Below are positions 15,204 through 22,802 of a DNA stretch of 22,803 bases, in pieces. The stretch is taken from the NCBI GenBank assembly GCA_023229065.1, contig JALNZZ010000016.1, positions 1-22,803 on the forward strand, in the 5' to 3' direction. How positions within the stretch are numbered: position 1 is the first letter of the stretch; every line of letters starts with the position of its first letter. Both the position numbers and the translations under genes were made by a program. The notes below the pieces were generated by a model, which saw only the letters and a list, made by a program, of their open reading frames with translations, ran no database searches and had not been told where the DNA came from. This DNA is from Porticoccaceae bacterium (GTDB lineage: Bacteria; Pseudomonadota; Gammaproteobacteria; Pseudomonadales; Porticoccaceae).

Positions 15204-15554
15204 TTAGAATTCCAGTCCGCCTTCGCGAGCGGCGTCGGCAAGTGCCTTGACACGACCGTGATACTTAAAGCCACTGCGGTCAAAGGAAACCTTTTCCACA
15301 CCAGCGGCGCGAGCGCGCTCGGCAACCAGCTGACCTACCGCACGGGCAGCGTCAATATTGCCGGTCTTGCCCTCGCGAAGTGTCTTGTCCAAAGTGGAGG
15401 CGCAAGCCAACACCTTGTCGCCTTCCGCAGAGATCACCTGTGCATAGATATGGCGCGGCGTACGATGCACGGAAAGCCTTACGGCACCGAGATCGCGCTG
15501 TTGGATTCGCGTGCGACGGGCGCGACGCAGACGTGCTTGCTTTTTGTCTTTCAT
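15204..15554 (-). CDS. rplR: 50S ribosomal protein L18
   Basis: From the second of two adjacent ATG codons (15557 and 15554) the protein has 116 residues, MKDKKQARLRRARRTRIQQR onward. LSVHRTPRHIYAQVI and the C-terminus FDRSGFKYHGRVKALADAAR are L18 hallmarks. L18 carries 5S rRNA into the central protuberance with L5 and L25. AAGGGG, overlapping the rplF stop region, is better spaced for 15554; starting at 15557 adds only one methionine. Confidence 0.97.
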   Translation of the reverse strand: MKDKKQARLRRARRTRIQQRDLGAVRLSVHRTPRHIYAQVISAEGDKVLACASTLDKTLREGKTGNIDAARAVGQLVAERARAAGVEKVSFDRSGFKYHGRVKALADAAREGGLEF

Positions 15555-15565
15555 CATCCAGCCCC

Positions 15566-16099
15566 TTACTTCTTCTTCGCTTCTTTACGGCGAACCTGTT
15601 CATCCGCATAGCGGATACCCTTGCCCTTGTACGGCTCCGGCGGACGGAAGGCGCGAATCTCAGCGGCTACCTGACCGAGAACCTGCTTATCGGCACCTTT
15701 GAGAACAATCTCCGTCTGGCTCGGCGTTTCGCCGCTGATGCCTGCTGGCAACTGATACTCCACTGGATGCGAGAAGCCGAGGTTGAGATTGAGCTTGTTG
15801 CCCTGGGCCTGGGCACGATAGCCGACGCCGACGAGCTGCAGACGCCTTTCAAAGCCTTCGCTGACACCTACCACCATATTGTTGACGATAGTACGCAAAG
15901 TGCCGGCCTGCGCATTGGATTCCAGGTCATCAGCCGCCGGTGCAAAAGTCAGGACATTACCTTCCTGGCTTATCACCACTCGGGGATTGGCCTGGATCGT
16001 CAGGGTGCTCTTGGCCCCCTTGACGCTAATTTCATTACCATCCTGTTTCAGCTCCACTCCGGCCGGGAGCGTGACAGGATTCTTTGCAATTCTAGACAT
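15566..16099 (-). CDS. rplF: 50S ribosomal protein L6
   Basis: The 177-residue protein has two tandem RNA-recognition-like repeats. It starts MSRIAKNPVTLPAGVEL. The second repeat holds the most conserved stretch, IRAFRPPEPYKGKGIRYADE (about 147-166), and a lysine-rich tail follows. L6 binds 23S helix 97 near the sarcin-ricin loop and the factor-binding site. It is 26 bases downstream of rpsH; AGAGA lies ahead of its ATG. Confidence 0.99.
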   Translation of the reverse strand: MSRIAKNPVTLPAGVELKQDGNEISVKGAKSTLTIQANPRVVISQEGNVLTFAPAADDLESNAQAGTLRTIVNNMVVGVSEGFERRLQLVGVGYRAQAQGNKLNLNLGFSHPVEYQLPAGISGETPSQTEIVLKGADKQVLGQVAAEIRAFRPPEPYKGKGIRYADEQVRRKEAKKK

Positions 16100-16125
16100 C
16101 TCGCAATCTCTTTAGAATGTACTAG

Positions 16126-16518
16126 TTAGAAAACTGTACAGAGTACTTCGCCACCGATACCGGCGGCCCGTGCTGCGCGGTCAGACATGACACCTTGACT
16201 GGTCGATACGATGGCGACACCGAGACCGTCACGCACCTTTGGCAGCTCCTTGGAGCCAGCGTAATAACGCAGGCCAGGACGGCTGGCACGGTGAATTTCC
16301 TCGATAACCGGCTTACCCTCGAAATACTTCAGAGTGATAGTCAGCTGGCTCTTGATATCATCGGAAACAGCAAAGTCGTCGATGTAACCTTCCGACTTGA
16401 GAACTTCGGCTACAGAAACTTTCAGGCGCGACGACGGCATAGCCACTGTCGGGCGATTGCGCGCGTGGGCATTGCGGATGCGGGTCAGCATATCAGCCAG
16501 CGAATCTTGCATACTCAT
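16126..16518 (-). CDS. rpsH: 30S ribosomal protein S8
   Basis: The 130-residue protein starts MSMQDSLADMLTRIRNAHAR, nearly identical to the E. coli start. It carries SRPGLRYYAGSKELPKVRDG (about 79-98) and the STSQGVMSDRAARAAGIGGE signature that binds 16S helix 21, and ends VLCTVF. S8 organises the 16S central domain. In E. coli it also represses the spc operon at the start of rplE. AGAGGA precedes the start, 20 bases after the rpsN stop. Confidence 0.99.
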   Translation of the reverse strand: MSMQDSLADMLTRIRNAHARNRPTVAMPSSRLKVSVAEVLKSEGYIDDFAVSDDIKSQLTITLKYFEGKPVIEEIHRASRPGLRYYAGSKELPKVRDGLGVAIVSTSQGVMSDRAARAAGIGGEVLCTVF

Positions 16519-16538
16519 CTTGAATAAATCCTCTTCAC

Positions 16539-16844
16539 TTACCAGCTGGCTTTGACGAGACCGGGGACATCCCCGCGCATTGCCGCTTCACGCAGCTTGT
16601 TACGGCAAAGACCGAACTTGCGATAAACCGCGTGCGGGCGGCCGGTAATACGGCAGCGGCGCTGCTGGCGAGACGGACTGGCGTCACGCGGCAGTTGCTG
16701 CAGCTTCATGGTGGCCTCCCAACGCTCTTCATCGCTGGAGTTTGGGCTGCTGATGATGGCCTTCAGTTCGGCGCGCTTGGCGGCGTACTTGGCGACCAAC
16801 TTGGCGCGCTTGTTCTCGCGCTCGATCATAGATGTCTTTGCCAT
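16539..16844 (-). CDS. rpsN: 30S ribosomal protein S14 (long, zinc-free type)
   Basis: The 101-residue protein starts MAKTSMIERENKRAKLVAKY and has QQLPRDASPSRQQRRCRITG and GLCRNKLREAAMRGDVPGL in its C-terminal half. Only two cysteines remain of the CxxC pairs found in short zinc-binding S14, so this is the long zinc-independent form, as in E. coli. S14 sits in the 30S head with S3 and S10. It starts 10 bases after the rplE stop; GAGG or AAGG within the rplE end serves as ribosome site. Confidence 0.99.
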   Translation of the reverse strand: MAKTSMIERENKRAKLVAKYAAKRAELKAIISSPNSSDEERWEATMKLQQLPRDASPSRQQRRCRITGRPHAVYRKFGLCRNKLREAAMRGDVPGLVKASW

Positions 16845-16854
16845 AACTAGTACC

Positions 16855-17394
16855 TTAACCTCTCAGAGGAAAGTTGAACGCCCTCAACAAGGCGCGGCCT
16901 TCATCATCGTTCCGGGCAGTGGTGGTGATGGTGATATCCAACCCACGCAGCTTATCCACCTTGTCGTAGTCGATTTCGGGGAAGATGATCTGCTCACTGA
17001 CGCCCATGGAAAAATTACCGCGGCCATCAAAAGATTTGGGGCTGATACCACGAAAGTCGCGAATACGCGGAATGGCGATATCGATCAGCCGCTCCAAAAA
17101 TTCGTACATACGGTCGCTGCGCAGGGTTACCTTGCAGCCGATCGGCCAGCCGTCGCGAATCTTGAACCCGGCAACAGACTTGCGCGCCTTGGTGATAACC
17201 GGCTTTTGGCCAGAGATCAGCGTCAAATCGTTGACGGCATTTTCGAGAATCTTCTTGTCAGCGATCGCTTCACCGACACCCATATTAAGGGTGATCTTGG
17301 TGATGCGCGGCACCTCCATAGGATTCTTCAGATCGAGTTCAGCCTGCAGTTTTGCGGCGATCTCGTTTTTGTAAACCTGCTTAAGCTTGGCCAT
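16855..17394 (-). CDS. rplE: 50S ribosomal protein L5
   Basis: The 179-residue length equals E. coli L5. PRITKITLNMGVGEAIADKK (about 29-48) is the conserved N-terminal signature. RIRDFRGISPKSFDGRGNFS (about 110-129) and GLDITITTTARNDDEGRALL (about 148-167) are other family blocks. L5 binds 5S rRNA and contacts the P-site tRNA and S13. In E. coli the S8 repressor site spans the start of this gene; the 17-base gap here (17395-17411) was not shown to contain one. CAGGT precedes the ATG. Confidence 0.99.
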   Translation of the reverse strand: MAKLKQVYKNEIAAKLQAELDLKNPMEVPRITKITLNMGVGEAIADKKILENAVNDLTLISGQKPVITKARKSVAGFKIRDGWPIGCKVTLRSDRMYEFLERLIDIAIPRIRDFRGISPKSFDGRGNFSMGVSEQIIFPEIDYDKVDKLRGLDITITTTARNDDEGRALLRAFNFPLRG

Positions 17395-17411
17395 TTCTCT
17401 ATACCTGTCAA

Positions 17412-17735
17412 TCAGCCGCCAACGACAGCGCCGTTGGACTTGAAAACCCTGACCTTGGTGCCATCGTCAAGAACCTTGAACCCGGCGCGGTCAGCCTTCT
17501 TGGTCTCCGGATTGTAGAGAGCCACGTTGGAGTAGGCGATCGGGGCTTCTTTTTCAATGATCCCACCGGGAACACCGAGCTGCGGATTGGGCTTCTGGTG
17601 CTTCTTCATGATCTGTACGCCGGAAACCAACAAGCGGCCATCATCGAGAACCCGCAGAACCTTGCCGCGCTTGCCCTTGTCCTTACCCGCAATGACGATC
17701 ACTTCGTCGTTGCGCTTGATTTTCTTCATACCCAT
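17412..17735 (-). CDS. rplX: 50S ribosomal protein L24
   Basis: The 107-residue protein starts MGMKKIKRNDEVIVIAGKDK with the KOW motif DEVIVIAGKDKGKRGKVLRV (about 10-29). HQKPNPQLGVPGGIIEKEAP and YNPETKKADRAGFKVLDDGT follow. L24 is one of the two initiators of 50S assembly, near the tunnel exit. Two ATG codons are close (17735, 17729). A double ribosome site GGAGGAGG at 17746-17753 is 10 bases from the first and 16 from the second, so 17735 is favoured. Confidence 0.98.
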   Translation of the reverse strand: MGMKKIKRNDEVIVIAGKDKGKRGKVLRVLDDGRLLVSGVQIMKKHQKPNPQLGVPGGIIEKEAPIAYSNVALYNPETKKADRAGFKVLDDGTKVRVFKSNGAVVGG

Positions 17736-17745
17736 CTTCTACCTA

Positions 17746-17753
17746 CCTCCTCC
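17746..17753 (-). promoter_or_regulatory. Strong doubled ribosome-binding site of rplX
   Basis: GGAGGAGG on the minus strand lies just after the rplN stop and 10 bases before the rplX ATG at 17735; a further AGGTAG follows it. This is the most extended Shine-Dalgarno match in the ribosomal cluster and decides the rplX start. Confidence 0.75.
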
Positions 17754-17757
17754 GGGC

Positions 17758-18126
17758 TTACAGTACTTCTGGAGCCAGAGAAATAATCTTCATGAATTTT
17801 TCGCCACGCAGCTCGCGGGTCACGGGCCCGAAAATGCGCGTACCGATGGGCGCCAGGTTGTTGTTGAGCAGCACCGCAGCATTGTCATCAAACTTGATGA
17901 GACTGCCGTCCTGGCGACGAACGCCCTTCTTGGTGCGCACCACAACCGCGTTCATCACCTGGCCTTTCTTGACCTTGCCGCGGGGAATCGCTTCCTTCAC
18001 GGACACCTTGATGATGTCGCCGACAGCCGCATAGCGGCGGTGCGAGCCACCCAGCACCTTGATGCACATGACACGGCGAGCGCCACTGTTGTCCGCCACG
18101 TCTAAATAGCTTTGCGTTTGAATCAT
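17758..18126 (-). CDS. rplN: 50S ribosomal protein L14
   Basis: The 122-residue protein begins MIQTQSYLDVADNSGARRVM and contains GDIIKVSVKEAIPRGKVKKG (about 37-56) and the signature NNNLAPIGTRIFGPVTRELR (about 92-111). It is a small beta-barrel at the subunit interface that forms bridges with 16S helix 14 and contacts L19. It is the first gene of the E. coli spc operon, but here only 33 bases separate it from rpsQ, with GGAG as ribosome site and no visible promoter. Confidence 0.99.
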   Translation of the reverse strand: MIQTQSYLDVADNSGARRVMCIKVLGGSHRRYAAVGDIIKVSVKEAIPRGKVKKGQVMNAVVVRTKKGVRRQDGSLIKFDDNAAVLLNNNLAPIGTRIFGPVTRELRGEKFMKIISLAPEVL

Positions 18127-18159
18127 TGTTCCGCTCCGAAACCGTTATGCGTGGCGTGT

Positions 18160-18420
18160 TTAAACCGACGCCGCCTTTTCAATCACTTCAACAAGGGTCC
18201 AAGCTTTGGTCTTGGACAAAGGACGGCTCTCCTGGATAGAAACCAGGTCGCCGATGCCACACTGATTCGTTTCATCGTGGGCCTTGATCTTGCTGGAGCG
18301 GCTGATGATCTTGCCGTAAACCGGGTGCTTGACGCGGCGCTCAATCAGCACCGTGACTGTCTTGTCCATTTTGTCACTGACGACTCTGCCTGACAGAGTA
18401 CGAGCTGTTTTTTCACCCAT
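18160..18420 (-). CDS. rpsQ: 30S ribosomal protein S17
   Basis: From ATG at 18420 the protein has 86 residues, MGEKTARTLSGRVVSDKMDK onward. An OB-fold core includes RRVKHPVYGKIISRSSKIKA, and HDETNQCGIGDLVSIQESRP and LSKTKAWTLVEVIEKA close the domain. S17 binds 16S helices 7 and 11 early in assembly. A GTG three codons upstream (18429) extends the frame but overlaps rpmC; CAGGTGG within the rpmC end fits the ATG, which follows the rpmC stop by one base. Confidence 0.98.
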   Translation of the reverse strand: MGEKTARTLSGRVVSDKMDKTVTVLIERRVKHPVYGKIISRSSKIKAHDETNQCGIGDLVSIQESRPLSKTKAWTLVEVIEKAASV

Positions 18421-18421
18421 T

Positions 18422-18613
18422 TCAACCACCTGCTTTTTCGTTCAACACGGTTTTCAGTCGTGCAATATTTGCACGCGTCGCGCCGAGCCGGTGCGACTGA
18501 CCGAGCTGGCCAGTGGCATGCTGCATGCGCAGTTTGAACTGCGATTCCAGTTCCGACGCGAGGGCTGACTTGAGCTCGTCCACGGTTTTTTCGCGAAGTT
18601 CTGAAGCTTTCAT
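18422..18613 (-). CDS. rpmC: 50S ribosomal protein L29
   Basis: The 63-residue protein, MKASELREKTVDELKSALAS onward, is two antiparallel helices typical of L29. LRMQHATGQLGQSHRLGATR is the conserved middle with the family arginine and glutamine contacts. L29 sits at the tunnel exit beside L23 and helps form the docking site for trigger factor and SRP. Its ATG overlaps the rplP stop by one base (TAATG), indicating coupled translation. Confidence 0.99.
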   Translation of the reverse strand: MKASELREKTVDELKSALASELESQFKLRMQHATGQLGQSHRLGATRANIARLKTVLNEKAGG

Positions 18614-19026
18614 TACATCACCGAACGTCTGACGAAAGTGGTAGCGAAGGGCAGCTTAGCGGCCGCAAGGGCAAAAGCCTCGCGCGCAATCTCTTCGGAA
18701 ACACCTTCCATTTCATACAGGACCTTGCCGGGCTGGATCTGAGCCACCCAGTAGGACACGTTACCTTTACCCTTACCTTGACGCACTTCGAGAGGCTTCT
18801 CAGTAATGGGCTTGTCGGGGAATACCCGAATCCAAATTTTTCCGCCCCGCTTGATATGGCGGGTCATAGCACGGCGAGCAGCTTCGATTTGACGGGCAGT
18901 GAGACGGCCGCGATCAGTGGCCTTCAGGCCAAACTCGCCGAAGCTCACTTTGCTGCCGCGCTGAGCCAGACCGCGGTTGCGGCCTTTCATTTGCTTGCGG
19001 AATTTCGTACGTTTTGGTTGCAGCAT
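18613..19026 (-). CDS. rplP: 50S ribosomal protein L16
   Basis: The 137-residue protein begins MLQPKRTKFRKQMKGRNRGL. GRLTARQIEAARRAMTRHIK (about 40-59) and IWIRVFPDKPITEKPLEVRQ (about 64-83) are L16 hallmarks. R82 corresponds to E. coli R81, the arginine hydroxylated by RoxA. L16 is a late-assembly protein that organises the tRNA binding cleft. AAGGG lies before the start, 23 bases after the rpsC stop. Confidence 0.99.
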   Translation of the reverse strand: MLQPKRTKFRKQMKGRNRGLAQRGSKVSFGEFGLKATDRGRLTARQIEAARRAMTRHIKRGGKIWIRVFPDKPITEKPLEVRQGKGKGNVSYWVAQIQPGKVLYEMEGVSEEIAREAFALAAAKLPFATTFVRRSVM

Positions 19027-19049
19027 CTCGATCGACCCTTATTCCAAAA

Positions 19050-19712
19050 TCATTTCTTGGCTTTGGTCTGATCGGCTTCCTGACCGCCCAGAACTTCACC
19101 CTTGAAAATCCAAACTTTTACGCCAATGATGCCGTAAGTCGTTGCGGCTTCAGCAGTAGCGTAATCAATGTCAGCACGCAGGGTATGCAACGGCACACGG
19201 CCTTCGCGGTACCACTCGGTGCGCGCAATCTCGGCACCGCCGAGACGACCACTTACCTGGATCTTGATACCTTCCGCGCCCTGGCGCATCGTATTCTGTA
19301 CCGCGCGCTTCATGGCACGACGGAACATCACGCGACGCTCCAGTTGCTGGGCGATATTCTGCGCGACCAGTACTGCATCGAGATCGGGCTTGCGCACCTC
19401 CTCGATATTGATGTGAACGGGCACACCCATTTCAGCACTGACTGCGAGACGCAGCTTGTCAACATCCTCACCTTTCTTGCCAATCACCACCCCGGGACGG
19501 GCAGTGTGAATGGTGATGCGCGCAGACTCCGCCGGACGCTCGATCTCGATTTTGCTCACCGAGGCGTGGGCGAGCTGCTTCTGAATGAAGTCGCGCACCT
19601 TCAGATCGGCATTGAGCTTGTCCGCATAGTCGCCCGGACTGGCATACCAGACAGAGCGGTGCTTCTTAACGATTCCGAGGCGAATCCCGGTCGGGTTTAC
19701 TTTCTGACCCAT
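19050..19712 (-). CDS. rpsC: 30S ribosomal protein S3
   Basis: The 220-residue protein starts MGQKVNPTGIRLGIVKKHRS. Its KH domain carries GVVIGKKGEDVDKLR (about 74-88) with the GKKG loop at 78-81. R131, R132 and K135 occupy the same positions as the E. coli S3 residues implicated in mRNA unwinding at the entry tunnel. The C-domain has IKVWIFKGEVLG. S3 sits in the 30S head with S10 and S14. AGGAG precedes its ATG. Confidence 0.99.
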   Translation of the reverse strand: MGQKVNPTGIRLGIVKKHRSVWYASPGDYADKLNADLKVRDFIQKQLAHASVSKIEIERPAESARITIHTARPGVVIGKKGEDVDKLRLAVSAEMGVPVHINIEEVRKPDLDAVLVAQNIAQQLERRVMFRRAMKRAVQNTMRQGAEGIKIQVSGRLGGAEIARTEWYREGRVPLHTLRADIDYATAEAATTYGIIGVKVWIFKGEVLGGQEADQTKAKK

Positions 19713-19738
19713 GCAATGGTCTCCTAAATGCCTAGTAC

Positions 19739-20068
19739 CTAGTCGGCAACTTTCACAGTTATGTGACAGGTGCGCTTGAAGATGCGATCCGCCCTGCCCT
19801 TGGCACGGGGCTTGATGCGTTTCAGCGTCATGCCCTCGTCAACAAAAATGCTTGATACCTTGAGCTCGTCAACGTCAGCGCCTTCGTTGTGCTCGGCGTT
19901 GGCGATGGCAGACTCCAGTACTTTCTTTACCAGCGTGGCGGCTTTTTTGGGACTGAAGGCCAGGATATCCAGGGCCTCTTCAACACCCTTGCCACGTACC
20001 TGATCAGCGACCAGGCGGGCTTTCTGTGCTGAAATCCGCGCTCCGCGTAATTTAGCTGCTACTTCCAC
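19739..20068 (-). CDS. rplV: 50S ribosomal protein L22
   Basis: The 109-residue protein reads MEVAAKLRGARISAQKARLV and includes LVKKVLESAIANAEHNEGAD, nearly identical to E. coli. The extended beta-hairpin (about 78-96, EGMTLKRIKPRAKGRADR) lines the polypeptide tunnel and is where macrolide-resistance changes arise in the family. The start codon is GTG at 20068, with AGAGGAA properly spaced and no ATG giving the family N-terminus. It follows rpsS after 27 bases. Confidence 0.98.
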   Translation of the reverse strand: MEVAAKLRGARISAQKARLVADQVRGKGVEEALDILAFSPKKAATLVKKVLESAIANAEHNEGADVDELKVSSIFVDEGMTLKRIKPRAKGRADRIFKRTCHITVKVAD

Positions 20069-20095
20069 CGTATATTCCTCTACTCAAACCCGCGA

Positions 20096-20371
20096 CTAGC
20101 GCTTGGCCTTCTTGTCCGCCACGTGCCCGCGATAGGTGCGGGTGGCGGCGAATTCGCCCAGTTTGTGACCGACCATCTCTTCGTTGACATGGACGGGGAC
20201 GTGTTGGCGACCGTTGTGGACAGCAATCGTCAGACCCACCATTTCCGGCAAGATCATCGAACGGCGAGACCAAGTTTTGATCGGCCTCTTGTCGCCTTGC
20301 TCTGCCGCCGTCTCAACTTTCTTGAGGAGGTGCAGATCGATAAATGGACCTTTTTTCAGGGAGCGTGGCAC
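20096..20371 (-). CDS. rpsS: 30S ribosomal protein S19
   Basis: The 91-residue protein starts MPRSLKKGPFIDLHLLKKVE. It contains RRSMILPEMVGLTIAVHNGR and VNEEMVGHKLGEFAATRTYR, the conserved core that binds 16S helix 42 beside S13 in the 30S head. Its start is GTG at 20371, preceded by GAGGAAA; codon two onward matches the family exactly. It follows rplB after 39 bases. Confidence 0.98.
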   Translation of the reverse strand: MPRSLKKGPFIDLHLLKKVETAAEQGDKRPIKTWSRRSMILPEMVGLTIAVHNGRQHVPVHVNEEMVGHKLGEFAATRTYRGHVADKKAKR

Positions 20372-20410
20372 TTTGGTTTCCTCTTCCTGGCTATTCGTTG
20401 CCGCCGGTCA

Positions 20411-21235
20411 TCACTTGTTGCGGTGACGAACGATCATGTTACTGGTGCGCTTGTTCTTGCGCGTCTTGTAACCCTTGGTGGGCACACCCCAAGGCGTCAC
20501 TGGGTGACGACCACCGGATGTTCTGCCCTCACCACCACCGTGGGGGTGATCGACCGGGTTCATAGCAACACCGCGAACGGTGGGGCGCACACCGCGCCAG
20601 CGGCTGGCACCGGCTTTACCCAGCGAGCGCAGGCTGTGTTCACTGTTGGACACCTCGCCGATTGTGGCGCGGCAATCCGTAGGCACTTTGCGCATCTCGC
20701 CGGAGCGCAGACGCAAAGTTGCATATTGACCTTCGCGGGCCACCAGCTGTACAGAAGTTCCGGCGCTACGAGCAAGTTGTGCACCTTTGCCAGGCTTCAT
20801 TTCAACACAGTGGATCACACTACCCACCGGGATATTGCGGATCGGCAGAGTGTTGCCAACCTTGATAGGTGCGGCCTGACCTGACTGCACTTGATCGCCA
20901 GCCTTGAGCCCCTTGGGCGCAATGATGTAGCGACGCTCACCATCTCTGTAGCACACCAGAGCGATATTGGCAGAGCGGTTGGGATCGTACTCGATGCGCT
21001 CAACCTGGCCGACAACGCCGTCTTTGTTACGCTTAAAGTCGATGATCCGATAATGCTGCTTGTGCCCACCACCCACATGACGGGTAGTGATACGACCGGC
21101 ATTGTTGCGGCCACCAGACCTGCTCTTCTTCTCAAGCAGCGGCGCATAGGGCGCACCCTTGTGAAGATCCGGGGTGACAACGCTGACAACAAAGCGACGT
21201 CCCGGTGATGTTGGCTTTCTCTTGACTACGGACAT
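20411..21235 (-). CDS. rplB: 50S ribosomal protein L2
   Basis: The 274-residue protein contains KKSRSGGRNNAGRITTRHVG (about 37-56) and GGGHKQHYRIIDFKRNKDGV in its N-terminal OB-fold half and an SH3-like second half. NPVDHPHGGGEGR (226-238) is the L2 signature, in which H230 matches E. coli H229 near the peptidyl-transferase centre. L2 is needed for subunit association and peptide-bond formation. It lies 12 bases after the rplW stop with AAGGGG upstream of its ATG. Confidence 0.99.
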   Translation of the reverse strand: MSVVKRKPTSPGRRFVVSVVTPDLHKGAPYAPLLEKKSRSGGRNNAGRITTRHVGGGHKQHYRIIDFKRNKDGVVGQVERIEYDPNRSANIALVCYRDGERRYIIAPKGLKAGDQVQSGQAAPIKVGNTLPIRNIPVGSVIHCVEMKPGKGAQLARSAGTSVQLVAREGQYATLRLRSGEMRKVPTDCRATIGEVSNSEHSLRSLGKAGASRWRGVRPTVRGVAMNPVDHPHGGGEGRTSGGRHPVTPWGVPTKGYKTRKNKRTSNMIVRHRNK

Positions 21236-21247
21236 GTCACCAACCCC

Positions 21248-21544
21248 TTATTCAGCTGAGGCAAAGTCAATTTCTTGACCCTGCGCCAGGCGTACATAAG
21301 CTTTTTTCCAGTCGGACTGGCGACCGATGCCATAGCGGGTACGCTTGACCTTACCCTTGACATTGACCACACGAACGTCTTCGACCTGGACTCCAAACAG
21401 CTGCTGAACGGCTGCCTTTACTTCGCGCTTGTTGGCGTCACGGGCAACCTTGAACACGACCTGGTTGCTTTGATCGGCAACGATACTCGCCTTCTCGGAC
21501 ACAACAGGCGCCATCAGCACTTTGAAGATGCGTTCTTTGTTCAT
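21248..21544 (-). CDS. rplW: 50S ribosomal protein L23
   Basis: The 98-residue protein starts MNKERIFKVLMAPVVSEKAS. The VSEK motif at 15-18 holds the glutamate that docks trigger factor, and FKVARDANKREVKAAVQQLF with VEDVRVVNVKGKVKRTRYGI forms the tunnel-facing loop and second half. L23 surrounds the tunnel exit and receives SRP and SecY. Its ATG overlaps the rplD stop by four bases (ATGA), a sign of coupled translation. Confidence 0.99.
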   Translation of the reverse strand: MNKERIFKVLMAPVVSEKASIVADQSNQVVFKVARDANKREVKAAVQQLFGVQVEDVRVVNVKGKVKRTRYGIGRQSDWKKAYVRLAQGQEIDFASAE

Positions 21545-22155
21545 GCCAGCATTTCCTCTACTTTCTTGAGGGCGGGAACGGTCACCAGCACCTTTTCAAA
21601 ACCGATGAGGCTGACCGGGTCGACGCCCAGCACGTCGCGCACATCCACTTTGTGGAGATTGCGGGAGGAAAGGTAGAGGTTGCGATCTACTTCCTCGGTG
21701 ACAATCAGGACATTGTCCAAACCGTACTGGTCCAGCTTGGCTACCAGCGCCTTGGTTTTGGGCTCTTCCAGGGCAAAGTCCTCAACCACTACCAGACGCT
21801 CCTGACGAGCCAGCTCGGAAAAGATGGAGCGCATTGCAGCGCGATACATCTTTTTGTTGATCTTCTGAGAGTGATCCTGGGGACGGGCAGCAAAGGTCAC
21901 ACCACCGGTCCGCCACAGTGGACTGCGGATACTACCGGCACGTGCGCGACCGCTACCCTTTTGGCGCCAGGGCTTCTTGCCACCACCAGACACTTCGGAC
22001 CGATCTTTCTGGGCGCGACTGCCCTGACGACCAGCGGCCATATAGGCCACTACCGCCTGATGAACCAGATCCTGATTAAAATCTTTGCCAAAAGCCTCGT
22101 CGGAAACGCTGATCGTTCCCGCCGCGCCTTGACCATTGGAAATAGTAAGCTCCAT
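21541..22155 (-). CDS. rplD: 50S ribosomal protein L4
   Basis: The 204-residue protein has the tunnel-lining extended loop KPWRQKGSGRARAGSIRSPL (61-80), preceded by a conserved basic segment, and the globular C-domain with LDNVLIVTEEVDRNLYLSSR. L4 is an early 50S assembly protein, and in E. coli it also represses its own S10 operon through the leader upstream of rpsJ, which lies outside this window. AAGGGGAT overlaps the rplC stop and serves as ribosome site. Confidence 0.99.
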   Translation of the reverse strand: MELTISNGQGAAGTISVSDEAFGKDFNQDLVHQAVVAYMAAGRQGSRAQKDRSEVSGGGKKPWRQKGSGRARAGSIRSPLWRTGGVTFAARPQDHSQKINKKMYRAAMRSIFSELARQERLVVVEDFALEEPKTKALVAKLDQYGLDNVLIVTEEVDRNLYLSSRNLHKVDVRDVLGVDPVSLIGFEKVLVTVPALKKVEEMLA

Positions 22156-22166
22156 AGGTGATCCCC

Positions 22167-22802
22167 TTAAGCCTTGACTGCCGGGCTGACTATCACATCA
22201 CCGCCCGGGGCCCCGGGCACGGCGCCCTTGATCAACAGAAGGTTGCGTTCGGCATCGACCCGCACAACTTCGAGATTCTGCACGGTTACCCGCTCAGCAC
22301 CCATATGTCCGGCCATCTTCTTGCCCTTGAAAACACGACCGGGAGACTGGTTCTGACCAATGGAACCAGGAGCGCGGTGCGACAGAGAGTTACCGTGGGT
22401 GGCATCCTGCATGCTGAAGTTCCAGCGCTTGATGACGCCCTGAAAGCCCTTGCCCTTGGAGACACCTGTGACATCAACCACTTGGCCGGCTGAAAAACGA
22501 TCGACACCGATGGTAGAACCCACCTCGAACTGCTCATCCGAGCCATCGAGACGGAATTCCCAAAGACCACGACCAGCTTCAACGCCAGCCTTGGCATAGT
22601 GACCTGCGAGGGGCTTGGTTACACGGGAGGCGCGACGGGCACCAGTAGTGACCTGCACGGCGGCATAGCCGTCCGCTTCATCGCTTTTGACCTGAGTGAT
22701 GCGATTGGGATCAACCTCAATCACAGTCACCGGGATGGAGACACCGTCTTCAGTGAAGACACGTGTCATGCCGCACTTGCGGCCGACGATTCCAACACTC
22801 AT
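22167..22802 (-). CDS. rplC: 50S ribosomal protein L3
   Basis: The complete 211-residue protein starts at ATG 22802, one base inside the window end. MSVGIVGRKCGMTRVFTEDG is the N-terminus, VTGVSKGKGFQGVIKRWNFS (111-130) the L3 signature, and HGNSLSHRAPGSIGQNQSPG (136-155) the loop that reaches toward the peptidyl-transferase centre. Q150 matches the E. coli glutamine methylated by PrmB. L3 is an initiator of 50S assembly. Its upstream sequence and rpsJ are outside the window, so the S10 promoter and leader cannot be judged. Confidence 0.99.
   Translation of the reverse strand: MSVGIVGRKCGMTRVFTEDGVSIPVTVIEVDPNRITQVKSDEADGYAAVQVTTGARRASRVTKPLAGHYAKAGVEAGRGLWEFRLDGSDEQFEVGSTIGVDRFSAGQVVDVTGVSKGKGFQGVIKRWNFSMQDATHGNSLSHRAPGSIGQNQSPGRVFKGKKMAGHMGAERVTVQNLEVVRVDAERNLLLIKGAVPGAPGGDVIVSPAVKA

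Noticed and set aside
17380..17420. S8 autoregulatory helix at the rplE start
   Set aside because: Expected from E. coli, but I could not identify a convincing copy of the 16S helix-21 core by eye; a covariance-model search would be needed.
20123..20884. 253-codon plus-strand open frame opposite rpsS/rplB
   Set aside because: Antisense shadow of ribosomal protein genes under strong codon bias.
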